Source of the DNA: Shewanella intestini
GTDB lineage: Bacteria > Pseudomonadota > Gammaproteobacteria > Enterobacterales > Shewanellaceae
Length of the DNA stretch: 64,000 bases
Direction: 5' to 3'
Assembly: GCF_018221465.1 (NCBI RefSeq)
Contig: NZ_JAAIKR010000015.1
Location: 62,001 to 126,000, forward strand
Shown here: one piece after another, positions 1-8,094 of the stretch
Layout of the letters: each line of letters starts with the position of its first letter
Position numbering within the stretch: the first letter of the stretch is position 1
The notes under the pieces: generated by a model
Databases searched by the model: none
The model's input: the letters and a program-made list of their open reading frames with translations, nothing else
What the model was told of the DNA's origin: nothing
Program-made: the position numbers and the translations under genes

Positions 1-765
1 ACCGAGTTGGTCGTAAGTGGACCCATCTTCAAGGATTAATTTTACGGTCGCGTTTTCACTTTTCAGCAGTTTGCCAGCTTTAAGTTGATTTTTAAGGCGT
101 AACATTTGCGCACTTGATTGAGCAATATCAACATTAATGGGATCTAGCTGTTGGATAGTCGCCAAGGTATTACTTTGATTAGCGGTAACCAAAGCACCAG
201 CTGTCACCGCTGATTTACCAATGCGGCCTGAAATGGGTGCCTTTACTTCAGTGTATTGAACATTGATTTTAGCCGTATTAATTGCAGCTTCAGCAACAAC
301 AACACTGGCTTTAGCTGATTGATATGCCGAAAATGCTTCATCATAATCTTGTTTACTAATCGCATTTGTCGACAACAAAGCTTTATAACGTTCTGCAGTG
401 GCTTTGGTTGAACTTAAAGACGCAAGAGCACTCGCTAAATCCGCTTTGGCGCTAATCAAAGTCGCGTCATAAGTAGCTGAGTCTATTTGATACAGTGATT
501 GGCCTTTCGTCACCTCACCACCTTCAGCAAATTCTCTTGAAGTAATAATGCCAGACACTTGTGGGCGCACTTCAGCTTCAAGAAAAGCACGACTACGACC
601 AGGCAATTCCACCTCAATCGATTGTGGTTGTGCTTTCACTGTCATCACGCCAACCGCAGTTGGTGGAAGTTGTTGTTGAGCTGCAGCTGGATCGGCTTGC
701 TTGTTACAAGCTGAAACCAGCATTGTCGCAGCAACAACTGCGGCAATTTTGAGTGCGTTATGCAT
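1..765 (-). CDS. RND efflux periplasmic adaptor (AcrA/MexA family), 3' end outside window
   Basis: This is a membrane fusion lipoprotein that links an inner-membrane RND pump to an outer-membrane channel. The 255 visible codons begin with a lipoprotein signal peptide whose lipobox is LVSAC (Cys20). A biotinyl-lipoyl-like half motif (PGRSRAFLEAEVRPQVSG) follows, then a coiled-coil hairpin rich in Ala, Lys and Ser around residues 85-145, and the returning lipoyl half (VKAPISGRIGKSAVTAGALV). The C-terminal barrel is cut by the window start. The start has an AGGAG about 10 nt upstream. The pump gene should lie beyond position 1. The family call is firm; substrates cannot be read from the sequence. 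Confidence 0.92.
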   Translation of the reverse strand, partial: MHNALKIAAVVAATMLVSACNKQADPAAAQQQLPPTAVGVMTVKAQPQSIEVELPGRSRAFLEAEVRPQVSGIITSREFAEGGEVTKGQSLYQIDSATYDATLISAKADLASALASLSSTKATAERYKALLSTNAISKQDYDEAFSAYQSAKASVVVAEAAINTAKINVQYTEVKAPISGRIGKSAVTAGALVTANQSNTLATIQQLDPINVDIAQSSAQMLRLKNQLKAGKLLKSENATVKLILEDGSTYDQLG

Positions 766-790
766 GTTATCTATACTCCTGAGTAATCCC

Positions 791-819
791 ACTATAAATG
801 GCTATATCGCCATTCAACG
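791..819 (-). promoter_or_regulatory. Promoter and candidate operator of the efflux adaptor gene
   Basis: On the minus strand a TATAGT -10 (791-796) lies beside a perfect 6-6-6 palindrome, AATGGC-TATATC-GCCATT (797-814), with a TTGAAT-like -35 at about 812-817. A palindrome filling the -35/-10 spacer is the usual position for a TetR- or MarR-type efflux repressor site. The cognate regulator is not identified. Confidence 0.45.
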
Positions 820-1103
820 TTATTTGGGACAGTTTTAATTTGGTTAAAAATTAACTAGCGCCTTTATCTCACAGGGAAAAACACCTAACAACGTTCAATC
901 CATGTTTAAATTGTAAATAAATAATTAGCTTAGATTGATTGATACCAACTTGTTAACACCGCCCGTTAAGGCTGGGCATTTAGTTATAATTGTTAGAAAA
1001 AGGTTAGCGCTAAATCGGGTTGTTTTCTATCTAAAATATGTAATTGTATCAATTATACATGTTGTCACTTTTTAAAGGTTATTTAATACCTTATCAATGT
1101 TTG
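820..1103. other. Intergenic stretch with no recognised feature
   Basis: This AT-rich gap lies between two minus-strand genes. I see no convincing ORF, strong hairpin terminator or repeat in it. Confidence 0.5.
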
Positions 1104-2246
1104 TTATTCAGTCGCTATGTGTAAATCTGGTTGCTGTTGGCTAAAAGGCTTCCACCAAGGTCGTGTTATAGTGCTGTGACCAATAATGACTTCTTCACCA
1201 AATACAGGCGTTAATAAGGTGATTTGGTGCACAGCGGCTAATTGACTAATTTGCTCGAAAGGTTCAAACCAATCATGCAGCGCTAAGTCAAATGTTCCAT
1301 TATGAATCGGCAACATAGCTTTGCCGTTTAAATCAATATGAGCTTGTAAACTTTGCTGCGGCATCATATGAATATCCAGCCACAGTTCGTTATATGCCCC
1401 CGTTTCAATTAAGGTTAAATCAAAAGGGCCAAACCGCTCGCCAATGGTTTTAAAGCCTGAAAAATAGCCACCATCACCACTAAAAAATACTTTATGTTGT
1501 TGCCCCGCAATCACCCAACTTGCCCACAAGGTCTGATCGCGGTCGAATAAACCACGCCCTGAAAAATGCTGTGCCGGTGTGGCGGTGAGCTTAATGCTGC
1601 CAATATTGACACTCTGCCACCAACTCAGCTCTGTAATGCGCTCAGGCGCAACCCCCCAATGGATTAAGTGCTCACCGACTTTCGACGGAGTAATAAAGTG
1701 ATCAACTTGAGTGGCTAAATACTCAATCGTGGCTTTATCAAGGTGATCATAGTGATCATGGCTAATAATCACTGCGCTAATCGGCGGCAGCTCATCAAGC
1801 CTGATAGGCGATTGATGAAAGCGCTTGGGACCCGCCCATTGCACAGGTGAAGCGCGCTCACTAAACACAGGGTCAAGTAACAAAAAGGCATTATCAATTC
1901 GCATTAATATGGTCGAGTGACCTAAACGATAAACCGCATCATGTTGCTCGCTCATTAATTGCTGCTTGGTCAGCGATGTCACCGGAATAGCTTGTGTGGG
2001 GCTTGGGGCATCGCGCTTTTGGGTTAAATAGGCTTTAGTTATACGCCAAAAGTCAGCTAACCCCGTTTGATAGCTAATTTCAGTATTTTGATATTTGCCA
2101 TTGATCAATTGTTGTGTGTGGTTAGAGGGCATTTCTAAGTTCCTTTGTGTGGCTAAGTTGGCGGACTTTTTAGAAAAATAGTGCAAGCCCCCTGCGATAA
2201 GCAACGCCATAACCAACAGGAGTATCGACAGATAGACGAGTTTCAA
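1104..2246 (-). CDS. Membrane-anchored metallo-beta-lactamase-fold hydrolase (UlaG/NAPE-PLD-like)
   Basis: The 380-residue protein has one N-terminal membrane segment (about residues 4-23) and then a metallo-beta-lactamase fold of the Lactamase_B_2 type. The metal-binding motif HDHYDHLD is intact, followed by a histidine in PAQHFSGRG, an aspartate in FFSGDGGYF and a late histidine in LPIHNGTF. The domain probably faces the periplasm. The start is TTG, supported by a GAGG five bases upstream; the next ATG falls inside the membrane helix. The gene is divergent from a TetR regulator across 109 bp with candidate operators, so it is the likely target. Relatives include NAPE-phospholipase D-like and UlaG-like enzymes; the substrate is unknown. 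Confidence 0.85.
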   Translation of the reverse strand: MKLVYLSILLLVMALLIAGGLHYFSKKSANLATQRNLEMPSNHTQQLINGKYQNTEISYQTGLADFWRITKAYLTQKRDAPSPTQAIPVTSLTKQQLMSEQHDAVYRLGHSTILMRIDNAFLLLDPVFSERASPVQWAGPKRFHQSPIRLDELPPISAVIISHDHYDHLDKATIEYLATQVDHFITPSKVGEHLIHWGVAPERITELSWWQSVNIGSIKLTATPAQHFSGRGLFDRDQTLWASWVIAGQQHKVFFSGDGGYFSGFKTIGERFGPFDLTLIETGAYNELWLDIHMMPQQSLQAHIDLNGKAMLPIHNGTFDLALHDWFEPFEQISQLAAVHQITLLTPVFGEEVIIGHSTITRPWWKPFSQQQPDLHIATE

Positions 2247-2261
2247 CGTTGCCTCACTTGC

Positions 2262-2326
2262 AAAAGTAAACTACACGGTTTAGTTTATTATTGTGAATTT
2301 GAAAAGTAAACTACTAAGTGTAAAAT
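2262..2326 (+). promoter_or_regulatory. Divergent promoter with repeated TetR operator candidates
   Basis: A 13-bp direct repeat, AAAAGTAAACTAC, occurs at 2262-2274 and 2302-2314, exactly 40 bp apart. The first copy also forms a 7-7-7 inverted repeat (TAAACTA, 2267-2273; TAGTTTA, 2281-2287). A sigma-70-like promoter toward the TetR gene, TTTGAA (2298-2303), 17 bp, TAAAAT (2321-2326), contains the second copy. Control of both divergent genes by the TetR protein is inferred. Confidence 0.5.
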
Positions 2327-2355
2327 ACGCGCATCATCAACTGAGATAACAACTC

Positions 2356-2973
2356 ATGCCAACACCAGTAAAGAAAAACCGAAGTGAACAAAAACGTCAG
2401 TCGATTATTGACGCGGCTAAAACCACGTTTAAGGAATTTGGTGTCGCAGCAACCAGTATGGATAAAGTGGCCGAAATTGCGCAGGTGTCAAAGCGAACGG
2501 TATACAATCATTTTGCCACTAAAGATGACTTAGTCACCCATTTAGTTAGTACGCTTTGGATGGAAGCACTTGAAAAACAAACATTGGTGTACGACCCAGC
2601 ATTAGCACTGGCACCACAACTTAAACAATTGATACTTGATGAAGTGCACTTTTTAACTTGCCAAGACAACCTTGATATTGCACGTATGGCTGTGGGATAT
2701 TTGTTTTATAACACGGGAGAATTGCACAAAGAAATGGCGCGTTTAAAGCAATTTGAAACCGCGTTGTTACGTTGGATAAAAGCAGCCACCGCAGACGGTA
2801 AGTTAAATGTCACGGAACCAGAATTTGCCAATGACCAAGTTATCCACCTTATTAAAGGTCAATGCTTTTGGTCGCAAATCATTGGCAACCAACCACCATT
2901 ATCAGCCGACAAATGTGAACAGCTTGCACAAGAGACAACAAAAATGTTTCTAAGCCGTTATCAAGTGGCCTAA
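2356..2973 (+). CDS. TetR/AcrR family transcriptional regulator
   Basis: This 205-residue protein has a typical N-terminal TetR helix-turn-helix (about residues 14-60, with SIIDAAKTTFKEFGVAATSM and the recognition region VSKRTVYNHFATKD). The helical C-terminal domain would form the dimer and ligand pocket. It is divergent from the metallo-hydrolase gene, and repeated sequences between them look like its operator. It may also influence the following MarR gene, but a separate palindrome precedes that gene. The ligand is unknown. The family assignment is secure. Confidence 0.93.
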   Translation: MPTPVKKNRSEQKRQSIIDAAKTTFKEFGVAATSMDKVAEIAQVSKRTVYNHFATKDDLVTHLVSTLWMEALEKQTLVYDPALALAPQLKQLILDEVHFLTCQDNLDIARMAVGYLFYNTGELHKEMARLKQFETALLRWIKAATADGKLNVTEPEFANDQVIHLIKGQCFWSQIIGNQPPLSADKCEQLAQETTKMFLSRYQVA

Positions 2974-3005
2974 CGCTTTATAAAATGCGATATAGCACAA
3001 ACTGT

Positions 3006-3026
3006 ATACCAGTCAACCACTGGTAT
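3006..3026 (+). promoter_or_regulatory. Perfect palindrome ahead of marR-type gene
   Basis: ATACCAGT (3006-3013) and ACTGGTAT (3019-3026) form a perfect 8-5-8 inverted repeat 45 bp before the MarR start. No T run follows, so it suits a MarR dimer operator better than a terminator. Confidence 0.5.
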
Positions 3027-3070
3027 GATTAAGTAACGAACAACGTTTACATCACTACCTTTGGTACATT

Positions 3071-3496
3071 ATGAGCAAAGAACTACTTTCTACTTCTATT
3101 TTTAAACTTTTCGATGCCTATCGGCACAATATGCGTAAAGCAATGAAAGCGAACGAATTAGGCATTTGCTCAATGCACGTACAATGTATTTTGTATATTA
3201 AGCAACACCAAGCCTGCACCGCTAATGACATAGTGAAGCACTTGGCGCGCGATAAAGCCCAAATAGCTCGCCTCATAAAAGAAATGATTGAAAAAACATG
3301 GCTGGTTAAACAGATAAACCCTAACGATAAGCGTAGCCAACAACTGCTACTGACAGAGAAAGGCCATGCACTTGCTGACAGCATTCAACAAACACAACAC
3401 CAAGTGCACCAACAAATGCAAAATCAACTCAACACTGAAGACCTTATTGAATTTCAGCGTATTGCAAACCTACTGACTAAAAACTTACAGCCATAA
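3071..3496 (+). CDS. MarR family winged-helix transcriptional regulator
   Basis: The 141-residue protein matches MarR size. It has an N-terminal dimerisation helix, a winged helix (about residues 45-95: CTANDIVKHLARDKAQIARL for the recognition region, then a DKRSQQLLLTEKG wing) and a C-terminal dimerisation helix. The Shine-Dalgarno is weak. The preceding 21-bp palindrome suggests autoregulation. Its target is not obvious: the next gene is convergent, and the efflux genes at the window start are several kilobases away. Confidence 0.9.
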   Translation: MSKELLSTSIFKLFDAYRHNMRKAMKANELGICSMHVQCILYIKQHQACTANDIVKHLARDKAQIARLIKEMIEKTWLVKQINPNDKRSQQLLLTEKGHALADSIQQTQHQVHQQMQNQLNTEDLIEFQRIANLLTKNLQP

Positions 3497-3539
3497 CTCC
3501 GTTGCATTGTCTTACTATTGTCAGGCGATGCTCAGCTTG

Positions 3540-4226
3540 CTAGAAGTTATCACCCACACTTAATGAAATTATTCGGCTAATCTCAGCCAAGGTTAGCCCC
3601 GTTTGCTGCTGCCAATGGTTAAACACGTCCTGAGTTTGCTGCAACCCTGACTTAGACGTAAAACCATAATCCACTAGCTTGTGAGCTTTTAAATACGCTT
3701 GCACATCTTGAGATAATAAAAAGGTATCTTTGCCCACCGCGCGTAAAAAGTAAGGTCCTGTATTGCCACCTAAACGAGCACCTTGTTTTTTCAACACTTG
3801 CCATAAGCCGGTAATATCGTCACAAGGCCATTGCGCGATAAACTCGGCAAAGCTGCCATGTTGCTGGCTTATTTGTTGGATCATATAAGCATTATCAACA
3901 ATGGCTTGGGTTTTCTTTTGATGGCGAATTAACGTGGCATCGGTGGCGCGTTGTTGTATTTGCTCTGGCGATAGCATCAAGACTTTAAACGGTTCAAAGT
4001 CAAAAAAGGCTTGTTCGTAGGCAGGCCATTTATGTTCAACCACTCGCCAAACAAAACCACTTTGAAATACCCGCTTACTCATCACCGACAATAACTCGGC
4101 GTCGGAGTATTCCTTAATTTGCTGTGCCGACAAGGTGTCTGGCAGCAACATTTCTACGGCGTCAGGGCCGCCTTTTCGCTCACAAGCACGTTGGTAAATT
4201 GCTGAGAATTTTTCTGGTTTAGCCAC
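3540..4226 (-). CDS. DNA-3-methyladenine glycosylase I-like protein
   Basis: The 228-residue protein has the helical core of Tag-type DNA-3-methyladenine glycosylases, which excise alkylated bases to start base excision repair. Recognisable parts are FQSGFVWRVVEHKWPAYEQA, FDFEPFKV and the stretch LIRHQKKTQAIVDNA, equivalent to LIRHRGKIQAIIGNA in E. coli Tag. The zinc-binding residues of E. coli Tag (an N-terminal Cys and His, and C-terminal His and Cys) are missing, so it belongs to a divergent, zinc-free branch. The catalytic activity is inferred from the family only. The thioesterase gene lies 54 bp upstream on the same strand. Confidence 0.8.
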   Translation of the reverse strand: MAKPEKFSAIYQRACERKGGPDAVEMLLPDTLSAQQIKEYSDAELLSVMSKRVFQSGFVWRVVEHKWPAYEQAFFDFEPFKVLMLSPEQIQQRATDATLIRHQKKTQAIVDNAYMIQQISQQHGSFAEFIAQWPCDDITGLWQVLKKQGARLGGNTGPYFLRAVGKDTFLLSQDVQAYLKAHKLVDYGFTSKSGLQQTQDVFNHWQQQTGLTLAEISRIISLSVGDNF

Positions 4227-4280
4227 ATGTATACCTTAACAAATCAATGACCCGCACAATTGCCATTTATGATACGACGC

Positions 4281-4862
4281 TTACGAAACTAAGCTCAACT
4301 TTGGAGCAAGGTTTTGATCTTTTTTCAATTGCAAAAAGGCAATCCATTGAACGACTTCTGGGGGTAACTCAGGCGCTGGGCCTTGATGCCCAGCTTCAGC
4401 GACTAAAGTTTCAATCGGCACTTGCTTACCTTTGTGTAAAAACACTCCACGCACATGCACAATACTGTGTAGCCCTCTTGCGGTAACAAAGCGGTGTTCA
4501 ATATAAAAGTATTTTTGATCCCAACCGACAATTTTGGTTTCAATTTCAAACTTTTCAAACGGTTTAATATCACGAATGAAGGTAAATTCAGACGCGTTAA
4601 CAATGGGTGCCCAACCTAATTTTAAAAACCGCTTCATAAACCCCATTTCAGCGATCATATGGGTGCGTGCTAAATCTAAAAATGCAGGGTAACGAGAATT
4701 GGTTAGGTGCAAATTAATATCGCAATCAAGCGGTAGTGCCCGATAACTAATACGGCTAGTACCAAGAAAACCAATGCGCTTACAACGGTGAATACGCCAC
4801 ATAAACAACCAGATAAGACGGAAATACAAATTCATGACTACAACTCCTAAAATTCGCCGCAA
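4281..4862 (-). CDS. Hotdog-fold acyl-CoA thioesterase-like protein
   Basis: The 193-residue protein begins with a membrane-associating segment (residues 1-16) and then shows the 4HBT-type hotdog signature CDINLHLTNSRYPAFLDLAR, where the Asp and the NSRY region form the active site in related 4-hydroxybenzoyl-CoA thioesterases. It resembles the THEM6-like branch rather than YbgC. A tight tail of charged residues follows the fold. The gene is upstream of and co-oriented with the Tag-like gene. Thioester hydrolysis is inferred from the family; the substrate is unknown. Confidence 0.78.
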   Translation of the reverse strand: MRRILGVVVMNLYFRLIWLFMWRIHRCKRIGFLGTSRISYRALPLDCDINLHLTNSRYPAFLDLARTHMIAEMGFMKRFLKLGWAPIVNASEFTFIRDIKPFEKFEIETKIVGWDQKYFYIEHRFVTARGLHSIVHVRGVFLHKGKQVPIETLVAEAGHQGPAPELPPEVVQWIAFLQLKKDQNLAPKLSLVS

Positions 4863-5110
4863 AGGCTAACAGAGCCGCCTTATGTGAGCAAGCACAAGTC
4901 GCATAAATTTTACTTAGTTGAACATTGCTATAACGATACAAACGTTTGCATTACAAGCTCCTATTTTCATACAAAGCGCCACATAAAATTCATCATTTTT
5001 TATGTCATTTTTTCGGTCTAGCGAAGAGAACAGCGGATTTATAATCGAGAATGGCATTTTTATGACATCGGTATTGTTTTTCATACCTAATAAGCATTAG
5101 CATTATCGCG

Positions 5111-5131
5111 TCTGATTGAGGTGCAATCAGA
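5111..5131 (+). promoter_or_regulatory. Perfect palindrome just upstream of the FMN riboswitch
   Basis: TCTGATTG (5111-5118) and CAATCAGA (5124-5131) form a perfect 8-5-8 inverted repeat ending nine bases before the riboswitch P1 stem. It could be the first hairpin of the leader RNA or an operator at the promoter. The ribB promoter could not be placed with certainty in the AT-rich 4863-5110 stretch, where nothing else was recognised. Confidence 0.4.
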
Positions 5132-5139
5132 ATTTATGA

Positions 5140-5302
5140 ATTCTCAGGGCGGAGTGAAATTCTCCACCGGCGGTGTATCAGTTCCTACTCGTTAGAAAAT
5201 GATAAGCCCGCGAGCGCTCGATTTATCGAGGTCAGCAGATCTGGTGCCTTAGTTATCGCTAACACTCCAGAGCCGACGGTTAAAGTCCGGATGTAAGAGA
5301 AT
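5140..5302 (+). promoter_or_regulatory. FMN riboswitch (RFN element) controlling ribB
   Basis: The conserved RFN blocks are present: AGGGCGGAGTGAAATTCTCC, the CCGGCGGT segment, AGCCCGCGAGCG, the GGTCAGCAGATCTGGT block and GAGCCGACGGTTAAAGTCCG. A closing P1 stem pairs ATTCTC (5140-5145) with GAGAAT (5297-5302). FMN binding normally lowers expression of the downstream riboflavin gene. A further hairpin (CATCAGT 5310-5316, ACTGATG 5326-5332) lies between the aptamer and ribB. It lacks a T run, which suggests control of translation rather than simple intrinsic termination. Confidence 0.95.
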
Positions 5303-5397
5303 AGAAAACCATCAGTAACTTTTTAACTGATGCATTTACTATGGCCTAAAAACCCCTCTTCAAGCCCTGATTCTGGTATTTTTATTTGGAGTAAACC

Positions 5398-6054
5398 ATG
5401 AATCAGTTATCACTACTTTCCCAGTTTGGTGATCCTATCGAACGTGTTGAAAAAGCATTAGTTGCATTACGTGAAGGTAAAGGCGTTTTGTTACTTGATG
5501 ATGAAGATCGCGAAAATGAAGGCGATATTATTTGTTCATCAGAAAACCTAACCGCTAAACAAATGGCATTAATGATACGCGAAGGTAGCGGCATTGTGTG
5601 CTTATGCTTAACCGACGAACAAGCCGACAAACTTGAACTGCCACCAATGGTGAAAAACAACAATAGCGCGAATCAAACCGCTTTTACTGTGTCAATTGAA
5701 GCAAAAGAAGGTGTGACAACAGGCGTGTCAGCAAAAGACCGCGTGACCACAGTTAAAACAGCGACAGCTGCTGATGCTAAAGCATCTGACCTTGCTCATC
5801 CTGGCCATGTGTTCCCGCTACGCGCACGCGCAGGTGGTGTGATGACTCGTCGTGGCCACACAGAAGGTACAGTTGATTTAATGCAAATGGCAGGGTTAAA
5901 ACCTTCAGGCGTATTATGTGAAGTCACTAACGAAGACGGCACAATGGCAAAAGCGCCAGAGATTGTCGCATTTGGCATTAAACACGACATGCCTGTGCTA
6001 ACCATTGAAGATATGGTGCTGTATCGTCAACAACACGATTTAAAGCTAGCCTAA
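5398..6054 (+). CDS. ribB: 3,4-dihydroxy-2-butanone 4-phosphate synthase
   Basis: RibB converts ribulose 5-phosphate to 3,4-dihydroxy-2-butanone 4-phosphate and formate in riboflavin synthesis. The 218-residue protein matches the stand-alone E. coli type, with no GTP cyclohydrolase II fusion. The acidic metal-binding loop [11 protein letters not shown] (about residues 33-43), [15 protein letters not shown] and [11 protein letters not shown] are intact. GGAG lies six bases before the ATG. It is transcribed alone behind an FMN riboswitch and ends at a strong terminator, which fits a separately regulated ribB alongside a rib operon elsewhere. Confidence 0.97.
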   Translation: MNQLSLLSQFGDPIERVEKALVALREGKGVLLLDDEDRENEGDIICSSENLTAKQMALMIREGSGIVCLCLTDEQADKLELPPMVKNNNSANQTAFTVSIEAKEGVTTGVSAKDRVTTVKTATAADAKASDLAHPGHVFPLRARAGGVMTRRGHTEGTVDLMQMAGLKPSGVLCEVTNEDGTMAKAPEIVAFGIKHDMPVLTIEDMVLYRQQHDLKLA

Positions 6055-6116
6055 CTGCTTGATTAACTCATTAGCCTACATTCTGGCTAATAATTTTAAT
6101 CTGCAAACATTATTTT

Positions 6117-6147
6117 AAAAAGGCGCTACTCGGTAGCGCCTTTTTTA
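6117..6147 (+). terminator. Rho-independent terminator of ribB
   Basis: The stem GGCGCTAC/GTAGCGCC with a 3-nt loop is followed by six T and preceded by five A. Confidence 0.93.
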
Positions 6148-6205
6148 TGGGTTAATTTTGCGCCGACAAATATCCGCAACACCTAACAACCATAGATGAG
6201 CTAAA

Positions 6206-6239
6206 CCCAACAAGCCCTACAGATGTAGGGCTTATTGGG
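6206..6239 (-). terminator. Long hairpin at the 3' end of the octaheme cytochrome gene
   Basis: A 15-bp stem with one mismatch (6206-6220 with 6225-6239) and a 4-nt loop lies 22 bp after the cytochrome stop codon on the minus strand. Only a short TTT follows, so it may stabilise the mRNA end as well as, or instead of, terminating transcription. Confidence 0.55.
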
Positions 6240-6261
6240 GAGTGATGAGATATGTTGTTAT

Positions 6262-7908
6262 TTAATTTTTATGCATTTTACCACCGTAGTTGTTTTTCAA
6301 ACTGTCCAGTTTAGAACCCTGTTGATGACATTCACCACAAGCAAAACCATCTTGTAGATATGGGTACATATACGTGTCTTTTGCTTCTGGGTCTTGGAAT
6401 TGACCTTTTTCGTTGAACAGATCAATGGCGAAAGTATGGATGCGAATATCACCGGTTTTATTGCCGTGCTTATTGGTTGTTGAAACCGCATTTTTGACAA
6501 CATCTGGCATATGACAATCAATACACGCTGTAGCAAAGAAGCCCTCTTGACCATGGCCTGCGTTCATCTCAACTTTATTTGCATGACAAGTTGTACAGTC
6601 CATTTTAATCGCACCAATGTGTTCTGGTTCATGCTGATTAACCGCCGATTTATGGGTGTCATGACAACTACTACAGGTCATCCCCACTTGATACTTGCCG
6701 CCCATAATGTCACCTGTATCAGGGTCAATTCCCATAAACTCGTCATGGCTTTGGTGATGGCGAGGTAAGCCGTTTCTTACTGCAACGCGCGCACCAAATT
6801 CAGGTCCATTAGGGAAGGTTTTATTAAAGCTACTGGTAAAGTCGTTATCCACATTACGGTCGCCGTCGCGAGTATGACATTCAGCACAATGCATCGGTTC
6901 ACCATAACCCATTGTCTCTGATGACAATGATGCCGTTGTACGTGGCGTCGCTATACGGGTAATGTCATTTTTATTGGCTGTATTTGAATGGGTTAAACCT
7001 GCGCCATGACAAGCTTCACATTGAACACCACCCTCAAAGAACGTGCCGTGAACGCCGGGTAAGTCATCTTGTTTTTGGCTATAGCCAATTTCAGAATATG
7101 GTTTCCAACCCGTGGTATGACACTGGCCACAGTTATACGGTTTATTCACTGAGCCACCGTTATAATTAACCATCACTTGGTCATCTAGCCCTAAGTCTTC
7201 GGCATGAATATTAAATTGTGCTTCACTGCCTGTAACAAGGTAGCCATCTTTGTCTAGCCAACGGTATTTCCAAGCATAACCGCCTGATGTATATGCCACG
7301 TCAGCATAACTTTGTGGTTTACCTAAAGTGTTGTCAGTATCAGCTGCTGAGTTAACAAGCTTATCAATTGCACCGTCAACGCTAGAATAAGGAAATGCAG
7401 GTGTCTCATCATTGGCAATGGTACTAATTTTAAAGTTATGCCCGTGTAACTGATGGCTTGCCACATCTTTAAATGGACTGCCTTCACCGTGACAAGCTAA
7501 ACAACGCTGAGTGCCAACATACATTGGTTCGTGCGCTGTCACGACAATAGTGGCAGACGCTTCATCGACACCATTACTCACGGTATAACTGATGTTAATG
7601 TCGCCTTGTTGAGATTGAGGATCAAGCTTAATCAGGTCGCCATCTAGCTGGACTACACGGCCTTTGTCAGTCGTTGCTGAAACTAAAGTTAACGACTGAC
7701 CACTTGAGTCACTGGCATGGAGCATAGGATTGATGATAATAGCCCGGTTAGCATCAGTGGTACGCTGGGCGTTTTCAGCAACAGGCGGGGGATTAACCGG
7801 CGGCGGAATATCTGGAAGGTTGTCACTACTATTATCACTACCACAAGCACATAGCATGGTTACCATGGTTGCTAATAGCAGCTTTTTGCTTTGAATGTTT
7901 GCGTTCAT
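6262..7908 (-). CDS. Octaheme c-type cytochrome lipoprotein with N-terminal Ig/cadherin-like domain
   Basis: The protein (548 residues from the chosen start) has a lipoprotein signal ending LCAC, a Pro-rich linker, a beta-sandwich region resembling cadherin-like repeats (about residues 45-125), and eight CXXCH heme-attachment motifs: CLACH, CGQCH, CEACH, CAECH, CSSCH, CTTCH, CIDCH and CGECH. Such cytochromes carry electrons or reduce substrates in the periplasm or at the outer membrane. A clear AAGGA lies seven bases before this ATG; an ATG nine codons upstream lacks one. The adjacent two-component system probably controls it. It is not an evident MtrC/OmcA decaheme protein. The electron acceptor is unknown. 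Confidence 0.88.
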   Translation of the reverse strand: MNANIQSKKLLLATMVTMLCACGSDNSSDNLPDIPPPVNPPPVAENAQRTTDANRAIIINPMLHASDSSGQSLTLVSATTDKGRVVQLDGDLIKLDPQSQQGDINISYTVSNGVDEASATIVVTAHEPMYVGTQRCLACHGEGSPFKDVASHQLHGHNFKISTIANDETPAFPYSSVDGAIDKLVNSAADTDNTLGKPQSYADVAYTSGGYAWKYRWLDKDGYLVTGSEAQFNIHAEDLGLDDQVMVNYNGGSVNKPYNCGQCHTTGWKPYSEIGYSQKQDDLPGVHGTFFEGGVQCEACHGAGLTHSNTANKNDITRIATPRTTASLSSETMGYGEPMHCAECHTRDGDRNVDNDFTSSFNKTFPNGPEFGARVAVRNGLPRHHQSHDEFMGIDPDTGDIMGGKYQVGMTCSSCHDTHKSAVNQHEPEHIGAIKMDCTTCHANKVEMNAGHGQEGFFATACIDCHMPDVVKNAVSTTNKHGNKTGDIRIHTFAIDLFNEKGQFQDPEAKDTYMYPYLQDGFACGECHQQGSKLDSLKNNYGGKMHKN

Positions 7909-8007
7909 TTGTTCATCCTTAAAAAAGTATCTCAATCGTTTTTAATCACAATTGATATGTCTCTTTGGACATGGGAGCAGTATTCGCTCAATACTTTTAA
8001 AGGGATA

Positions 8008-8054
8008 GATAACTGGACTTCACAAGCCGATAAAGCCTGTGAAGTTTAGTTATC
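8008..8054. promoter_or_regulatory. 47-bp interrupted perfect dyad between cytochrome gene and its response regulator gene
   Basis: GATAACT (8008-8014) and ACTTCACA (8017-8024) are mirrored by TGTGAAGT (8038-8045) and AGTTATC (8048-8054), centred on 8031. It lies about 100 bp upstream of the cytochrome start. There is no T run on either side, so an operator, perhaps for the neighbouring response regulator, is more likely than a terminator. Confidence 0.5.
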
Positions 8055-8094
8055 TAAAAACAAATAAACCATTGATTATATATAATATTTAAAA

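Noticed and set aside
6262-7908. MtrC/OmcA-type decaheme or known octaheme tetrathionate reductase
   Set aside because: There are eight, not ten, CXXCH motifs, and the Ig-like N-terminal domain and overall length do not fit the compact tetrathionate reductase.
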